64,000 nt of DNA from Papaver somniferum (taxonomy: Eukaryota > Streptophyta > Magnoliopsida > Ranunculales > Papaveraceae): the NCBI RefSeq assembly GCF_003573695.1, contig NC_039359.1:154806210-154870209 (forward strand), written 5' to 3'. A model generated the notes under the pieces. It did not search any database and was not told the origin of the DNA. It was given only the letters and a program-made list of their open reading frames with translations. Each line of letters opens with the position of its first letter. The first letter of the stretch is position 1. Positions 22,389-33,775 of this stretch are shown in pieces. A program made the position numbers and the translations under genes.

Positions 22389-24922
22389 TGTTAGAGCACT
22401 GCTCGGTCGAACTCGCAAGAGTAGCTATCTCAAGCTTGTTGTCAAGTTTAGTTTCCAAAACTATAAGTCTTGATTTCTAGTCTACTTATAGCTAAGTCTC
22501 GGATTAGGATAGAAAGTGTAGTTGAGCATTAGATTCACGACATTCATCGATTAAAGACGAAGAACTACTAAGGGGAGCTTGTGGAACTTCATCAACAAAA
22601 GGTATGTGGAGACTTGAACTCATTTATCACTCAAAAGTCTATCTACTCTATCTCCTATTTGAGACAAAAGTCGTATAGCTATATAGACTTCAATTATACA
22701 CATTTGATATTTCGAGATGAGTTTAACTCACTTACATATTTCTCGAAATATGTGTTGATAAGCTTTCGCTTTAGCCAAGTTCATCTTATATGCTTGACGA
22801 AAGTCAAAAGGTGATCATGTAAAAATCACCTGGTAACATCTTACATAATTTGTGTGAGACAATCATTTGATGTAGACTCGGAATGTTTCGTATTGATAAT
22901 TCGATCACTTGAAAATTGCTTTGAAGCTCATAGTTTGTATGAGACTGCTATTCTCATCTTCTAAGAGTGTTTAAATGATTTAAATGGGAGTTTAGAACTC
23001 TTAACCATAATTGGATTATGAGCACAGTATGCGTACTTTCATATGTGTTGATCCAAGACCGGAATGCAGTATGCATACCCATATGCGTACTGGCGAGGTC
23101 AGGTAAAGTCCGAGAGCTAGAGTATGCAAACATGTACGCGTACTGGCAAAGTATGTTGAAGTCCGGGTACTATAGTATGCGTACCAGTACGCGTACTGGA
23201 TTCAACTGAAACTTGGAAGTGTACGACGGTATGCGTACCCGTTTGCATACTGGCGAACACAGTCCAAGTCCGACTACTTAGGTATGCGTACCTGTTTGCA
23301 TACTTCAGTGGGTTATGTTTTAAAATCAGTTTGTTCATGAACTAATATATTTTTATAATAAGGAATGCAATCTTTTGCAAACTGTGGCTATAATGTTCAT
23401 GAATTGATTCGAGTGAATCAAAATCGATTTTGCTTCAATTGTGTCTTGTATACTTCTATGAGAATATAAACAATTGAACAACTATAGAACTAGTTTTATT
23501 TGAGTCATTTGAACTAGTTATGGTTAAGATGAATAAGGTTGATATGAAAGTGTTCATATGGCTAACTTCGGTTAACTATTGTTGAGCCAACAAATGTGTA
23601 CACGTTTAGGTATGGTTACTCATATCTAAATGAAGTCACTTTTCATTTTTGTGTAACAAGCTAAGTTCAATCTAACAGTTGAAAGATATTATCTTGAGTC
23701 TAATCAGGTTTTCATCTAACGGTGAATATTGAATACTTTTTTACCAAGGTAACATTGATTGCAAAACCTGATTTGAAGACTATATAAAGGAGAACTCTAG
23801 CATCTGAGAAACCTAATCCCCACACCTCATGTGTGATAATAGTTCCGGCTAGATTCGATTCTCCTTTAACCTTAGGTTTTTCTAAAACCCAGTAGGTTGA
23901 CGACATGAAGACTTCATTGGGATTATGAAGCCAGACCCAACTATCTGCTCCGTAGTTGCGTGTTATGATCTTGTTGTTTTCTATCGTGATTTAGTACTAT
24001 CTTCTCTAAGATTTTCTCGAGATTTTTTCTCCAATAGGCAAGATAAAAAGTTGTCACAAACATATTCGTCTCATCGTTTGTTATTCCACAATATCTTATT
24101 TCGCTACCATACGATTAAGATTATTGTGAGGTGATTGATATTTCTAGGCTGTTCTTCGGGAATACAAGTCCGGTATATCAATTGATTCCTGTTCACCTTG
24201 ATTTATCAAAAGACGGAACAAAACTCATAGGTATATCTGTGGGAGATAGATTTATCTATTCAATAGACTTTTCTGTGTGAGACAGATTCGTTTATCAAGT
24301 CTTCGACTTTGGGTCGTAGAAACTCTTAGTTGTGGGTGAGATCATATAGGGAATCAAGTGCGCAGAATCCGGCGTGGTTCTAGAGGCGTAAGGAACACAC
24401 CTGTACCTTGATCAGTGTGAGATTGGTTAGGGCTCAGCTACATTCCAGTCCGAAGTTAACTTGGAATAGGCTAGTGTTTGTAGCGGCTTAATACAATGTG
24501 GTGCTAAAATCTGGACTAGGTCCCGGGGTTTTTCTGCATTTGCGGTTTCCTCGTTAACAAAACTTCTGGTGTTTGTGTTATTTCTTTTCCGCATTATATT
24601 TTTTTATATAATTGAAATATCACAGCTCATGCGTATGTTCAATCAATTGTGAATCCAACCTTTGGTTTTTGATTAAATTGATTGACACTTGGATACTGGT
24701 TTTTGATATTGTCCAAATTATTTCTTATATTCAATCGGTCTCGCAAATTCCTATTTGTTTGATTGCAGATTGAATTGAGAAATAAAGACATAACTCTTTG
24801 ATATACTTTTCTTAAGATTGAGACTGACTGTCTAGTTGATTCTCTTGAAAGTATATTGGACTTAGTCCATACAGATTTCTAAGCGAAATATTGGGTGTGG
24901 TTGTTAGACCCTCGCTTTTTCA
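22389..24922 (+). repeat. 3' LTR of element F
   Basis: A 2534-base partner of the 5' LTR, starting TGTTAGAGCACTGCTCGG and ending GACCCTCGCTTTTTCA. TATA box at 23781-23787. The right TSD CCATG follows at 24923-24927. Confidence 0.93.
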
Positions 24923-24927
24923 CCATG

Positions 24928-25439
24928 TACTTTACTATTCACGAACGAAGTACCATGCACCATGAATAATGCGCCATAGTGGTATATTATTCGGTTCTGG
25001 CACGGTGGCCAACTGGCTTATTGCATTGTGATGGTGCAATATTGCTCTCGGACAGCCAGTCACTTACTCATGTGACGCGCCATGATGGTGCAATAGTGAC
25101 TCTTGGCCAATATAACCCGTGTAATGCACCATGATGGTGTTATATTGTCTATAGGCCAATATTTCTTTTAGTGCATGACATAAACTTGAGATACACCTTT
25201 ATCTCATGCCATGGCACACATTTGAGCAGGTGTCATGCGAAAAGTGACAGTGTTACATTCTATCTCTAAAGAATTCGTCTCTTTCATGGTATCAATTACA
25301 TGAAAATACAATTTCTACACCATTTTCACGTGAAAAGTGGTGAAAGAGTTATAAAATAAATAATTGTATTTTATGCATGGAATCATTAACTAGATATCTC
25401 TTACATGCCGAAAATCCAGCTAATTCAAGGTGTATGTAT
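24928..25439. repeat. dispersed repeat rich in GCACCATGATGGTGC-like palindromes, right part
   Basis: Continuation of the sequence at 12855-13927 across the F insertion. TGCACCATGATGGTG, GCGCCATGATGGTGC and similar near-palindromes recur at 25079, 25118 and elsewhere. No gene. Confidence 0.5.
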
Positions 25440-26588
25440 TGTTAGAGCACTGCTCGGTCGAACTTGCAGTCGTTGATATCTCAAGCATGTTTGTAAATGT
25501 TAGTAATCAAAACTATAAGTCTTGATTTATAGACTATTTATAGATGTCTCGGACTAGGACATAGTTTTTGTAGTTGAGCTTAGACTTCACGGTGTTTATC
25601 ACTTGAAGACGAAGAACTACTAAGGAGAGCTTGTGGAACTTCATCGACAAAAGGTATGTGGAGAATTAAACTCATCTATCACTTGGAAATTCAAGTTCTA
25701 TTATATCTCCTATATTGAGACATAAGTCGTATTACAATATAGTTTTCTATATACACTTTTGAGATTTCGAGATGAGTATATCTCGCTTACATATTTCTCG
25801 AAATATGTGTTGGTAAGCTTTCGCTTCGACCAGGTTCATCTTATATCATGAGAAAATTGCCGAGTAATATCTTACATGGTTTGTGTGATACAATCATTTG
25901 GTGTAAGACTTGAAATGTTTCGATAATGATTATTTCAATATCTTGAAAATTGCTTTGATGCTAATAGTGTGTGAAAACGGATATTATCATTATAGAAGAA
26001 TGTTTTAATGATTGAAATAAAGAGTTTATAATCTTGTAACCATCTTTGGATATAATCATAGTGTGTCTGCACATTAGTGTATAAGTCCAAAACTGGGAAC
26101 CTAAAGTATGCATACTTGTGTGTATAAAAAAAGGTTGTAGGAGACTGGGTAAGTATGCGTACCCGTACGCATACTTGAAGAAGTTCACGTTCGTGAATTT
26201 CTGCTGAGTTTGAAAACCAACACCAAACTCATCTGGTTACCTAAAGTACGCGTACCCGTACGCAAACTGGTGGAAAGTTCGCGTCCGTGAATTTCTGCTG
26301 AGTTTGAAAACCAAACCAAACTCAAATCCGGTTACTTAAGTATGCATACCCGTACGCATACTTAAGTAGGTTACTTTCTAAAATCGGTTGTACATGAACC
26401 TAAACATTTATCAATAAGGAATGCAATCTTTGCAAACCGTGGATATAATGTTCATGTATTGATTCGAGTGAATTAAACCGATTTTGCTTCAATTGTGTTC
26501 TTGTACAAATCCATGAGAATATAGCAATTGAACAACTTTTTAAATAGTTTCATCTGAGTCATTTGAACTAGTTATGGTTAAGATGAAT
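25440..26588 (+). repeat. 5' LTR of element C, left segment
   Basis: Begins TGTTAGAGCACTGCTCGGTC and follows the family LTR until the insertion of Gypsy element B after TGAAT (26584-26588). A palindrome array with GTATGCGTACCCGTACGCAT units lies at about 26100-26365. With the right segment it makes an LTR of about 2538 bases, the expected length. Confidence 0.92.
26584..26588 (+). other. left target-site duplication of element B (TGAAT)
   Basis: TGAAT precedes the B LTR and recurs at 35542-35546. Removing B and one copy restores the uninterrupted LTR context GTTAAGATGAATAAGGTTGA seen at 5029. Confidence 0.95.
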
Positions 26589-27056
26589 TGTAGTTGCAGG
26601 AAATCCTACACTACACCCCTCATATGATTTCATTGTTGATCAACCCATTTTTAGGTTTACACTCTAAATTTTATTGATTAACTTTTGAATGTTCTTACAA
26701 GAAAGATAAAGAAGTCAAGAATGATCTCTGCTCTGATTTTTCTCTCTCCTATTTACTTGTTTCTTACTCAAAAAAGATCTCTCTTCTTTTTACAACTCGA
26801 ACGACTATTTATAAAAAAATACATAGTGGATGACAGCTAATCTGTCCTTTATTTTCGGGTATGGTTTGCGACATTCTCGCAACCTTACAAATGTTAATTT
26901 CGCAAACTCTCTAATTTTCGCAGAACTGTCATATCTTTCTCGTGATCTTTGCTGACATCATCATTTTATCATTCCTGAAATTGTTCTGCGACACTATTGT
27001 GCCGTGTCATTGATAATTTCGCTGAAACATTATCGTTGCGAGATTCTGATCCTACA
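26589..27056 (-). repeat. 3' LTR of element B (left end)
   Basis: 468 bases from TGTAGTTGCAGG to CTGATCCTACA. It is nearly identical to 35073-35541. The ends TGTAG and CTACA form a perfect 5-bp inverted repeat, so orientation is set by PBS and genes and not by the ends. On the minus strand TTTATAAATAG (near 26808-26818) is a candidate TATA box. Confidence 0.93.
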
Positions 27057-27085
27057 TCTTGCCTCTTCTCATATCTTCTCTGCAA
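27057..27085 (-). other. polypurine tract of element B (minus strand)
   Basis: Read on the minus strand, GAGAAGATATGAGAAGAGGC followed by AAGA stands directly before the 3' LTR. The same block is at 56421-56449 in G. Confidence 0.75.
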
Positions 27086-27257
27086 AGTAGAGAATGATGT
27101 GAGAAATGCCGCAGCTGCTTATCTTTTCATATTCTGCATTTATCGCACGTATTCTTTCTTCCATTTTTTTCTCGACACGTCTTTTGTAACCGTTACTTTT
27201 TAACCGCTTATATCTTTCCGTATTAATCGTGTTTATTCTCTCGAGGATAACTTCCCT

Positions 27258-27268
27258 CTATATATATT
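27258..27268 (+). promoter_or_regulatory. candidate TATA box for the antisense gene of B
   Basis: CTATATATATT lies about 190 bases before the ATG at 27449, in a pyrimidine-rich leader inside the element and outside the LTR. The corresponding place in G (near 56615) reads GTAAAAAAAATC, so G lacks it. Confidence 0.5.
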
Positions 27269-27448
27269 CCTTTTCACTCTCTTCTTCTTTCTTTTTATCT
27301 TCTCTGCAACTTCATCGTTCTTCTGCAAATTCCATTATTGCAACTTTTCTTTTTTCCTCTTCAACCTTTTTAAGTTCTTCTTCATCTTCATAGTAAATCT
27401 TCATAGTTCGTGATCTTCTTCGAGACAATCTCCCTGCTATCATTTTTC

Positions 27449-29705
27449 ATGGATTCATCAAGGTTAGTCTTCTCTTTTCTTCCTTATGAGTTTTGCTGAA
27501 ATTGATATATTTGAAATTAATCTTGTTTATTGCCTTATTTGATGTTGTTTATGTGATTCCCATACTCTTGTTATTTCAGCAAAAGCGGCTCCAACACTAA
27601 ATTTACAATTCAGAACCCTAACATTCCCAAATCACAGCATAAGATCGTCGCACATAAAAGAAAGTCTGTGAATGAAAAGGTAGTAAGAAATACTATATTT
27701 TTCTAATAACAATATTGTTGCCTCTGTTTCTTATGTAGATTGTAATTCGCATGGTGATAAATATCTTAATAAACCTCTCAAGAAATCTCGCCACCTTAAA
27801 ACTATTCCAACTTTTATTCCCTTCCACCTACTCATTTCTTCCAAATCTCCTGCGACATCTTCGCAAGATAAACCTTTATCTCCAATTTGCGAAAATGCTG
27901 CCTCTGATTTTATTTCTCCAGCTGACCTTTCTATGATTGAAATCCCCCTTGTGGATCCATCTGCGAATGAAACCTCTTCTCTTCCCATAGAAAGTGTTTC
28001 TCAACCTTCTATCTCTACCAGTTTTCTACCCAAGTCTCTTCCTCTTTCGAAAGAAACCGTGGAAAGGATAGATATTGCTTTCAAAGTTTTATCTGAACTT
28101 CTAGATGATGGAAAGAAGTCTTCTACTGATCCCATCAAGTCTAATGTTTGCGAAATTCTGAGCAAGCATTTGGGTTCTGACAGAGCTGCTTCGCAGACAG
28201 CTTTAGAAAAAGAATGTAATACTCTTCGTCTTGAAAATCAGAAGCTTCAGAATGTTTTTATGGATCGTGACAATCTTCGAAAGAAGAATGATGAATTAAG
28301 AGGTATGATTTTCTTATGTATGTCTTTAATTTGCCTTTTCGATGGTTTTATCCTTACCATGTTTAATTATCCTTTAAATCCCTCTTTCGCATGTTAAGCA
28401 TTAAATCATAAACGAATAATTGAGAGATATCAATTTGAATTTGATGTTGAAGAAGCCCGTGTTGATAAAGAAATCTTGATGGATCAATATAACCAATTAT
28501 ATAATCTCTATTCATATTCTCTTGATCAGATAAATAATCTTACCAATGAAAATACCCAATTAGTTCAAAGACAAGATCTATTAAGTAATGAAGTATCTCG
28601 TCTTTCTTATTCTTTAACTAAAGCTAATTTAGGGATGGAAACTTTATCAGATAAGAAAAAAACCTTATCTCAACAGAAGCGAACCTATTTAAACAAGATG
28701 GTGATATCTTCGCAACAACTTAGTATTCTCCAAAAAGTATGTGCTGACCAAGAGCAATCTCTTCGCTCTTTGAGAAATGAACTTAAAGAAGTAACAGAAT
28801 CATCTATCGCTGAAAGAGATACACTCATTCATGGTAGAATATCTTTAAGTGTAAAGGCAAATCAGCTTAAAGAACAATATTCCAAATTAGAAGAATCTTA
28901 TTCTTCTCTTGCGAAGAAAAATTCCTTTCTTATTTCTAAAGAGAAAAATCTTCAGTCTCGACTTAAAGGTTTAGTTGGAGATAAATTTGATGACGCAATG
29001 GACCATTGGGAGAATAGTTTTCTATCCTTGATTCAACATCTTATTTTGCAAAAGGAAGGTAGTCATAATAGTTTGACTTCCTTAATTATCTTTTCTCAGT
29101 CATATCTCTCTGAATTCCTTATCTTGATAAAATTTTGTATTCTATTTTTCGCAGAGTCTGAGAAGAATCTTCATTCTTCTATTTCTGTTTTGGAGGCTAA
29201 ATATGCTAAAATTCGCAAAGAAAATGCATTACTCGTCTCTACCCTTACTGGTTCTCGCGACCGAGCAGAAAGAAGACTTGATTATCTTGCTTATTTTAAG
29301 GATATTCAAGATAGGAATCATTAAAGAGCACTTCTCTGCCAAGTTCATCTCCGGGCTGAAGTCCTTGTAAATGACATTTTATTGTCCAACTCTCTTCCTC
29401 CTACATCAATTGATCCTTTAGAAGTAGATGATGATGAAGTTCCTCGTCCTGCTGATAGTGATTATGATTACGAAAGCGGTGCAGAGGATAATTTATTGGA
29501 AGATGAAGAAGAGGTTCCTTCTAAAGAAGTATCTGCTGGTGTTAATCAGAATGAGAAAAAAATTTCTCCTGAAGAATTAATTGCTGGCGATAATCAAGAT
29601 GCTAGTCATGGCGAAGATCAAAACCGAAATGAAGGTGAAGCTTGCGAGAATATTGGCGAAGAATTTCTGTCATCTCCTGCTACTGACATTAATATTGAAG
29701 CTTGA
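27449..29705 (+). pseudogene. spliced antisense gene of element B: long coiled-coil protein with acidic tail
   Basis: Five exons can be drawn: 27449-27462, 27580-27679, 27739-28302, 28399-29058 and 29155-29705, all with GT-AG introns of 59-117 bases. Exon 1 is only ATGGATTCATCAAG. Exons 2 and 3 code a Ser/Lys/Pro-rich region; exon 4 is a long coiled coil (28440-29040); exon 5 ends in an Asp/Glu-rich tail (29410-29700). Exons 3 to 5 join in phase. Two defects: the frame of exon 2 does not match exon 3 (probably a one-base indel near 27740), and TAA at 29322-29324 interrupts exon 5. The intron after exon 2 is recognisably the same as intron 2 of the G gene, so the two genes are homologous although most exon sequence has diverged. 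The N-terminal domain coded by exon 1 in G is missing. Function unknown; antisense to gag-pol, convergent with integrase. Confidence 0.7.
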
Positions 29706-30955
29706 TCTTCTTATCTAGCTTTGTTTTCTTGAACTGTCTTATTTTTATTATTTTTGAGAGCTACATTTTTCAACCAACTTTGGAGTCAACTTTTCCTTTT
29801 AATATTTTGTTGATAAGAAAGATAATGATTCTTGTGTATCGATTCCCATACTTGACTCTCATTATCTTTCTTGCAAAAAATAATCTGTTACGAATGTTTA
29901 TAATTAATTTGTTTTATCATATAGTCTTATTTTTCCTTCCTAATTAAAGGTCTTAGTATGCCATCTCTTGTCATTGCGACAAAATCGCAGGACGTCCTTG
30001 CATTTTAATACAAAAACCCATTGATCTTGTCTTAACTTTTTCTTTTGTATTATGACCTCTTCAACAATGTTGCGACAATATGACAGGCCTAAATATTCTT
30101 GCGAAAATAAAGCCCCATGACATTGTCGTCTTGCGACGAAATCGCAGGAAGTCTTCGCACTTTCATGCGAAAACCCATTGATCTCGTCTTATCCTTTTCT
30201 TTTGTATTATTTCCTCTTCAGGATTGTTGCACAAATATGACAAGCCCTAATATCCTTGCGAATAAAAAGCCTCATGACATTTGCGTCTTAAGACACTTAT
30301 CAGCTCCATAATGGAGGGTGCCACCCTTATCTCCCCCCTAGTTGCCCCTTCAAGGAGGCGTACTTCTACCATACAAGGTTAGCTCCTCCCATCCAGTCTT
30401 AACAACAACCAGTTGTTTTCGCAGCCTCTTATCCCTTTTACCTATAGGGCTTATGGTTACGAGACTGCACCCTAAGTGGGGTTTTCTTCAGGACGAGTGC
30501 AGTATAAGCCAAGACTTGTCAAGAATGGCAAGGACGTTTCAAACGCCCCCGGCACTCTTGACTCAACCGTGTACCTCGGCTCCTTGATCAGATCTGCACT
30601 CCTTTAGAGAGTCCTTATTACCTTAGTCGCGCAACCCAAGTCATATGGTCAAGTTGAGAATCCAAGGTGCCTCTCCCGGATGGGCTTTATTGACCCCAAA
30701 TCTCCATGACTCAGGTTCTGGTGGCGGTGTAGCCTTTCCCTGAGCCATGTAACAGGTACCCCCTAATATGACGTACTTTAGGTCTTACATTTGCCTCTTG
30801 CAAAATTTTATTCGCGAACTAGGGTGTACGCCATAAAGGATCGCCCCTTTCTTTTATGTCACTGTTCTCTGCGAAAATTTCGCACATCATGATCTTATTT
30901 TGATATGAATAATCCTGCAATTATTCTTTCATAATTCATAACTTCTCAAAGATTC
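29706..30955 (+). mobile_element. conserved non-coding block between antisense gene and integrase of B
   Basis: No gene. At 29960-30300 two to three imperfect repeats of about 150 bases contain GCGACAAAATCGCAGGA and CCCATTGATCT. From 30300 to 30790 follows a G+C-richer block (ATGGTTACGAGACTGC, GCCTCTCCCGGATGGGCTTT) that is conserved almost unchanged at 60250-60735 in G. Short frames within it are not kept between the copies. Confidence 0.75.
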
Positions 30956-31890
30956 TTACGGATAATATCTTTTTAAGTACAATCTGTTCCATGGTCTGTC
31001 TAATCTATGACCAACATCTCTTCCTTCTGGATCCATTAATCTATAAGATCCTGTTCCAACTATCTCCTTAATGATGTAAGGTCCATCCCATTTTTTCGCT
31101 AATTTTCCACCATTTTCTCGCTGATATATTGGTGTTTCTCGCAGAACTAAATCTCCTGGTTGAAATTCGCGTATTTTGACACGTTTATTATATTCTCTGG
31201 CTAATCTTCGCTGATAATTCTCCATATGTTGTAAAGCTTTTTCTCTTCTTTCTTCTAATTCATCAAGTTTATTTAAAATCAAGCCCGCACTAAGATTTTT
31301 CTCCCAAGCTTCTCTTTTTGTTGTCGGAATAACAACTTCTGTTGGTAACACCGCTTCAACTCCGTATGTTAAACAAAAAGGTGACATTCCAGTAGCTTCT
31401 CTTCTAGTTGTATTATAAGCCCATACTGCATTATGTACTTGTTCGCACCATGCTCTGTGATGTCCTTCCAATTTCTTCTTTAATATATCTGCAATTGTTT
31501 TTTTTGTTGCTTCTACTTGCCCATTAGCTTGTGGATACAAAGGAGTGACTTTCCACATTTTATCTTGAATGCATTAAGTAGCATTTCTATATTCTGTCCT
31601 CAAATGTTTCCCATTATCAGATACCAACTGTGCAGGAATTCCAATCTGCAAATGATATTTTCGAATATGAATGTAAAGATATCTTTGTCGCGAATATGTG
31701 TACTGCCTTCACTTCTGTCCATTTTGTGAAATAATCTGTTGCGACTATTAAGTATCTTCTTTGTCCATCCTGGTAAAAATGGCCCCACAATATCTAAGCC
31801 CCATTTCCAAAAGGCCACACACTGGTTGAAGATGACAATGGTGCTCCTGGTGCATGTATTTTCTTTCCATGCCGCTGACAATCTTCGCAA
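30956..31890 (-). pseudogene. integrase of element B (DDE core and C-terminal region, frameshifted)
   Basis: The open part (31558-30956, 200 codons) starts with the end of the DDE core: PQANGQVEATKKTI carries the catalytic Glu. It continues with the conserved Gypsy C-terminal part (WAYNTTRREATGMSPFCLTY, then LVLRETPIYQ and KWDGPYIIKE). Upstream, the first half of the core is readable only across frames: WKWGLDIVGPFLPG (about 31790) contains the first Asp, and a CTTCACTTCTGTCCATTTTG segment encodes the T-K-W-x-E-x-x region. At least two frameshifts lie between 31560 and 31890. The enzyme joins cDNA to host DNA; this copy is inactive. Confidence 0.85.
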
Positions 31891-32244
31891 CGTCTTGATA
31901 TTTGTTTTGCATCTTCATGCATGTATGGCCAGTAATAACCTTGCATTTTTGCTCTATGTGCCAAAGATCTTCCTCCACTATGATTGCCAGCATCCCACTA
32001 TGTAACATTTTTAGCACCTTTTCTCCTTCCTCTCGTGTCAAACATCTGAGTGATGGTCCATAAAGGATTTTCGGTATAGCAACCCATCTCTTAATTCATA
32101 ATTCGTTGCTCGGCTTTTTAACTTGTGTGTTTCCAATCTATTTCTTGGTGTTTCTCCTTTCGCCAAATATGCATGAAGTTCCATTCTCCAGTCTGCGACA
32201 TTGTTTATTTGTTCTTCTTTTTCATTATCTATCATCACATCCAC
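31891..32244 (-). pseudogene. RNase H-integrase linker and H2C2 zinc region of element B, frameshifted
   Basis: At 32244-32038 the linker ADWRMELHAYLAKGETPRNR and the block DGLLYRKSF are typical of the segment before integrase in Tat-type polyproteins. Downstream, the HHCC zinc region (His near 32010, two Cys near 31890) is present but spread over frames. Confidence 0.7.
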
Positions 32245-32693
32245 ATCTTCTCTTCTTTATTGATTGATGGTGACAGAAGTGTTTGTATTTTTATGCATCT
32301 CGCAGTTGGATCTGTCATCATGCTTGAGATGAAAGCAAAAGCGTCTGCGAGTCTATTATCCTTTCTTGAAATGTGCCTCCATTTTATTTTTGGGATTTTC
32401 GCTGACAATTCTTCAACCAGCTTCTTGTATTTCTTCAAGGATGGTTCATTTGTAGTATACCTCCTTTTTTGGCGAATAACTAGCTGCGAATCACTAGTGA
32501 TCCTGGCATTTTCTAGTTTCATTTCTATTGCGAATTTTAAGGCATGTATCACAGCTTCATATTCTGTTTCATTATTAGTGGATGCAAATTCCAATCTGAA
32601 TGAAAAAGCCATCTTTATTCCTTCTGGCGAAATTAAAACAATTCCAACTCCATTTCCTTCTCCATTTGATGATCCATCTACCAATATTCCCAT
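32235..32693 (-). pseudogene. RNase H domain of element B
   Basis: An open 152-codon segment with the acidic residues of the fold in order: Asp in LVDGSSN, Glu in NNETEYEAVIHAL, Asp in ITSDSQLV and Asp in RKDNRLADAFA. It degrades the RNA strand during reverse transcription. A piece of the RT-RNase H connection (HFDIKYEI, ADFLAEFP, about 32770-32870) lies just upstream in another frame, so the domain is cut off from RT by stops and a shift. Confidence 0.85.
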
Positions 32694-33019
32694 CTATTTG
32701 GTTCTGTTAATAAATCTTTTGGATCTCCATGTCTTCTTCTACATCCATCATTTCTTCTACTCTTGCTCATCTTCTTCTAAAGGAAATTCTGCCAAGAAAT
32801 CCGCAACAACTTGTGATTTTGGTGAAGACAAAATTTCATATTTAATATCAAAGTGGCCTACTTGTGCATTCCATCTCTCCACCTTCCTGATCTTTTAGAA
32901 TTCTTCATCACTGATTCAATTGGTACTTTTGTTAATACCTTTATCTTGTGTGCTTGAAAGTATATGCGGAGCTTAAATGATGCATAAATTACTGCTAAGA
33001 TTAACTTTTCAATCTTTGA

Positions 33020-33775
33020 TTAATTCTTCTCGGCAGTATTAAAAGTTTTGCTAATGTAATAAATGGGTTTCTCTACTCCTGCGTCTACTCGCAATAACAC
33101 AACACTTAATGCATGCGACGTTGTCGCAAGGTAAATCAATAATTCTTCTCCCGGTTCTGCCTTTTGTAAAATAGTTGTATTCATAAGATGTTCTTTGATT
33201 CCTTGAAAATCCTTTTCACATTCATCACTCCGTTTAAATTTCGCACCCTTCTTGAGTATATCGAAAAAATATTTGCATTTGTCTGATGATCGCGAAATGA
33301 ATCTCCCCAGCGAAGCTAGAATCCCATTCAATTTCTGTACATCTTTTATTGTTGCTGGTGTTGGCATGTCACGAACTGCTTGCACTTTTTCTGGATCAAC
33401 CTGTATTCCTTCCTTTGATACAATGTAGCCTAAAAATTTTCCCGATGCAACTCCAATAATACACTTCTCGGGATTCAATTTAATGTTATACTGCCGCATT
33501 TGTTCAAAAATCTCCCTCAAGTCTTGTACATGGTCTTTAGCTTCTTTACTCTTTACTAACATGTCGTCCACATATACTTCTAATGTTTTATGTATCCATT
33601 TTGCGAACACCTTCTCTACCATTCTTTGATATGCCGCTCCCGCGTTTCGCAAACCAAATGGCATTTTCGTGTAACAATATAATCCTCTAGGGGCAAAGAA
33701 AGCAGTATGTTCTTGATCTTCTTCATCGAGAGGGATTTGGTTATACCCTTTGTACCCATCTAAAGATGATACCCT
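33020..33775 (-). pseudogene. reverse transcriptase, catalytic part, element B
   Basis: The frame 33664-33020 begins MPFGLRNAGAAYQRMVEKVF and contains the active-site motif YVDDM (second and third catalytic Asp) and the thumb/connection LGYIVSKEGIQ. The preceding 33665-33775 encodes LDGYKGYNQIPLDEEDQ, which carries the first catalytic Asp, in the frame of this ORF but shifted from the upstream ORF by one base near 33770. All three catalytic Asp are kept, so the main defect here is the frameshift. Confidence 0.88.

Larger units (their letters stand above)
13928..24922 (+). mobile_element. complete non-autonomous Copia-type LTR retrotransposon F
   Basis: The element is bounded by LTRs at 13928-16454 and 22389-24922, has PBS and polypurine tract in the expected places and a perfect 5-bp TSD. 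Both LTRs share subfamily features, such as the CTTGTTGTCAAGTTTAGTTTCC stretch near their starts. The interior carries one broken gag-like ORF, a solo LTR insertion and a tandem duplication, and no pol. PBS and polypurine tract are of the kind seen in the Sirevirus-like Copia lineage; the lineage assignment is inference because there is no RT to type. Confidence 0.9.

Noticed and set aside
30117..30587. Open frames in the conserved block of B
   Set aside because: The aligned block in G (60234-60594) does not keep the same frames, so conservation is not at protein level.
32125..32898. Plus-strand open frame of 257 codons
   Set aside because: It is antisense to the RNase H domain of B (32235-32693), which has all four catalytic acidic residues in the other strand. 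The plus frame has no motif and is a shadow of T-rich complement.
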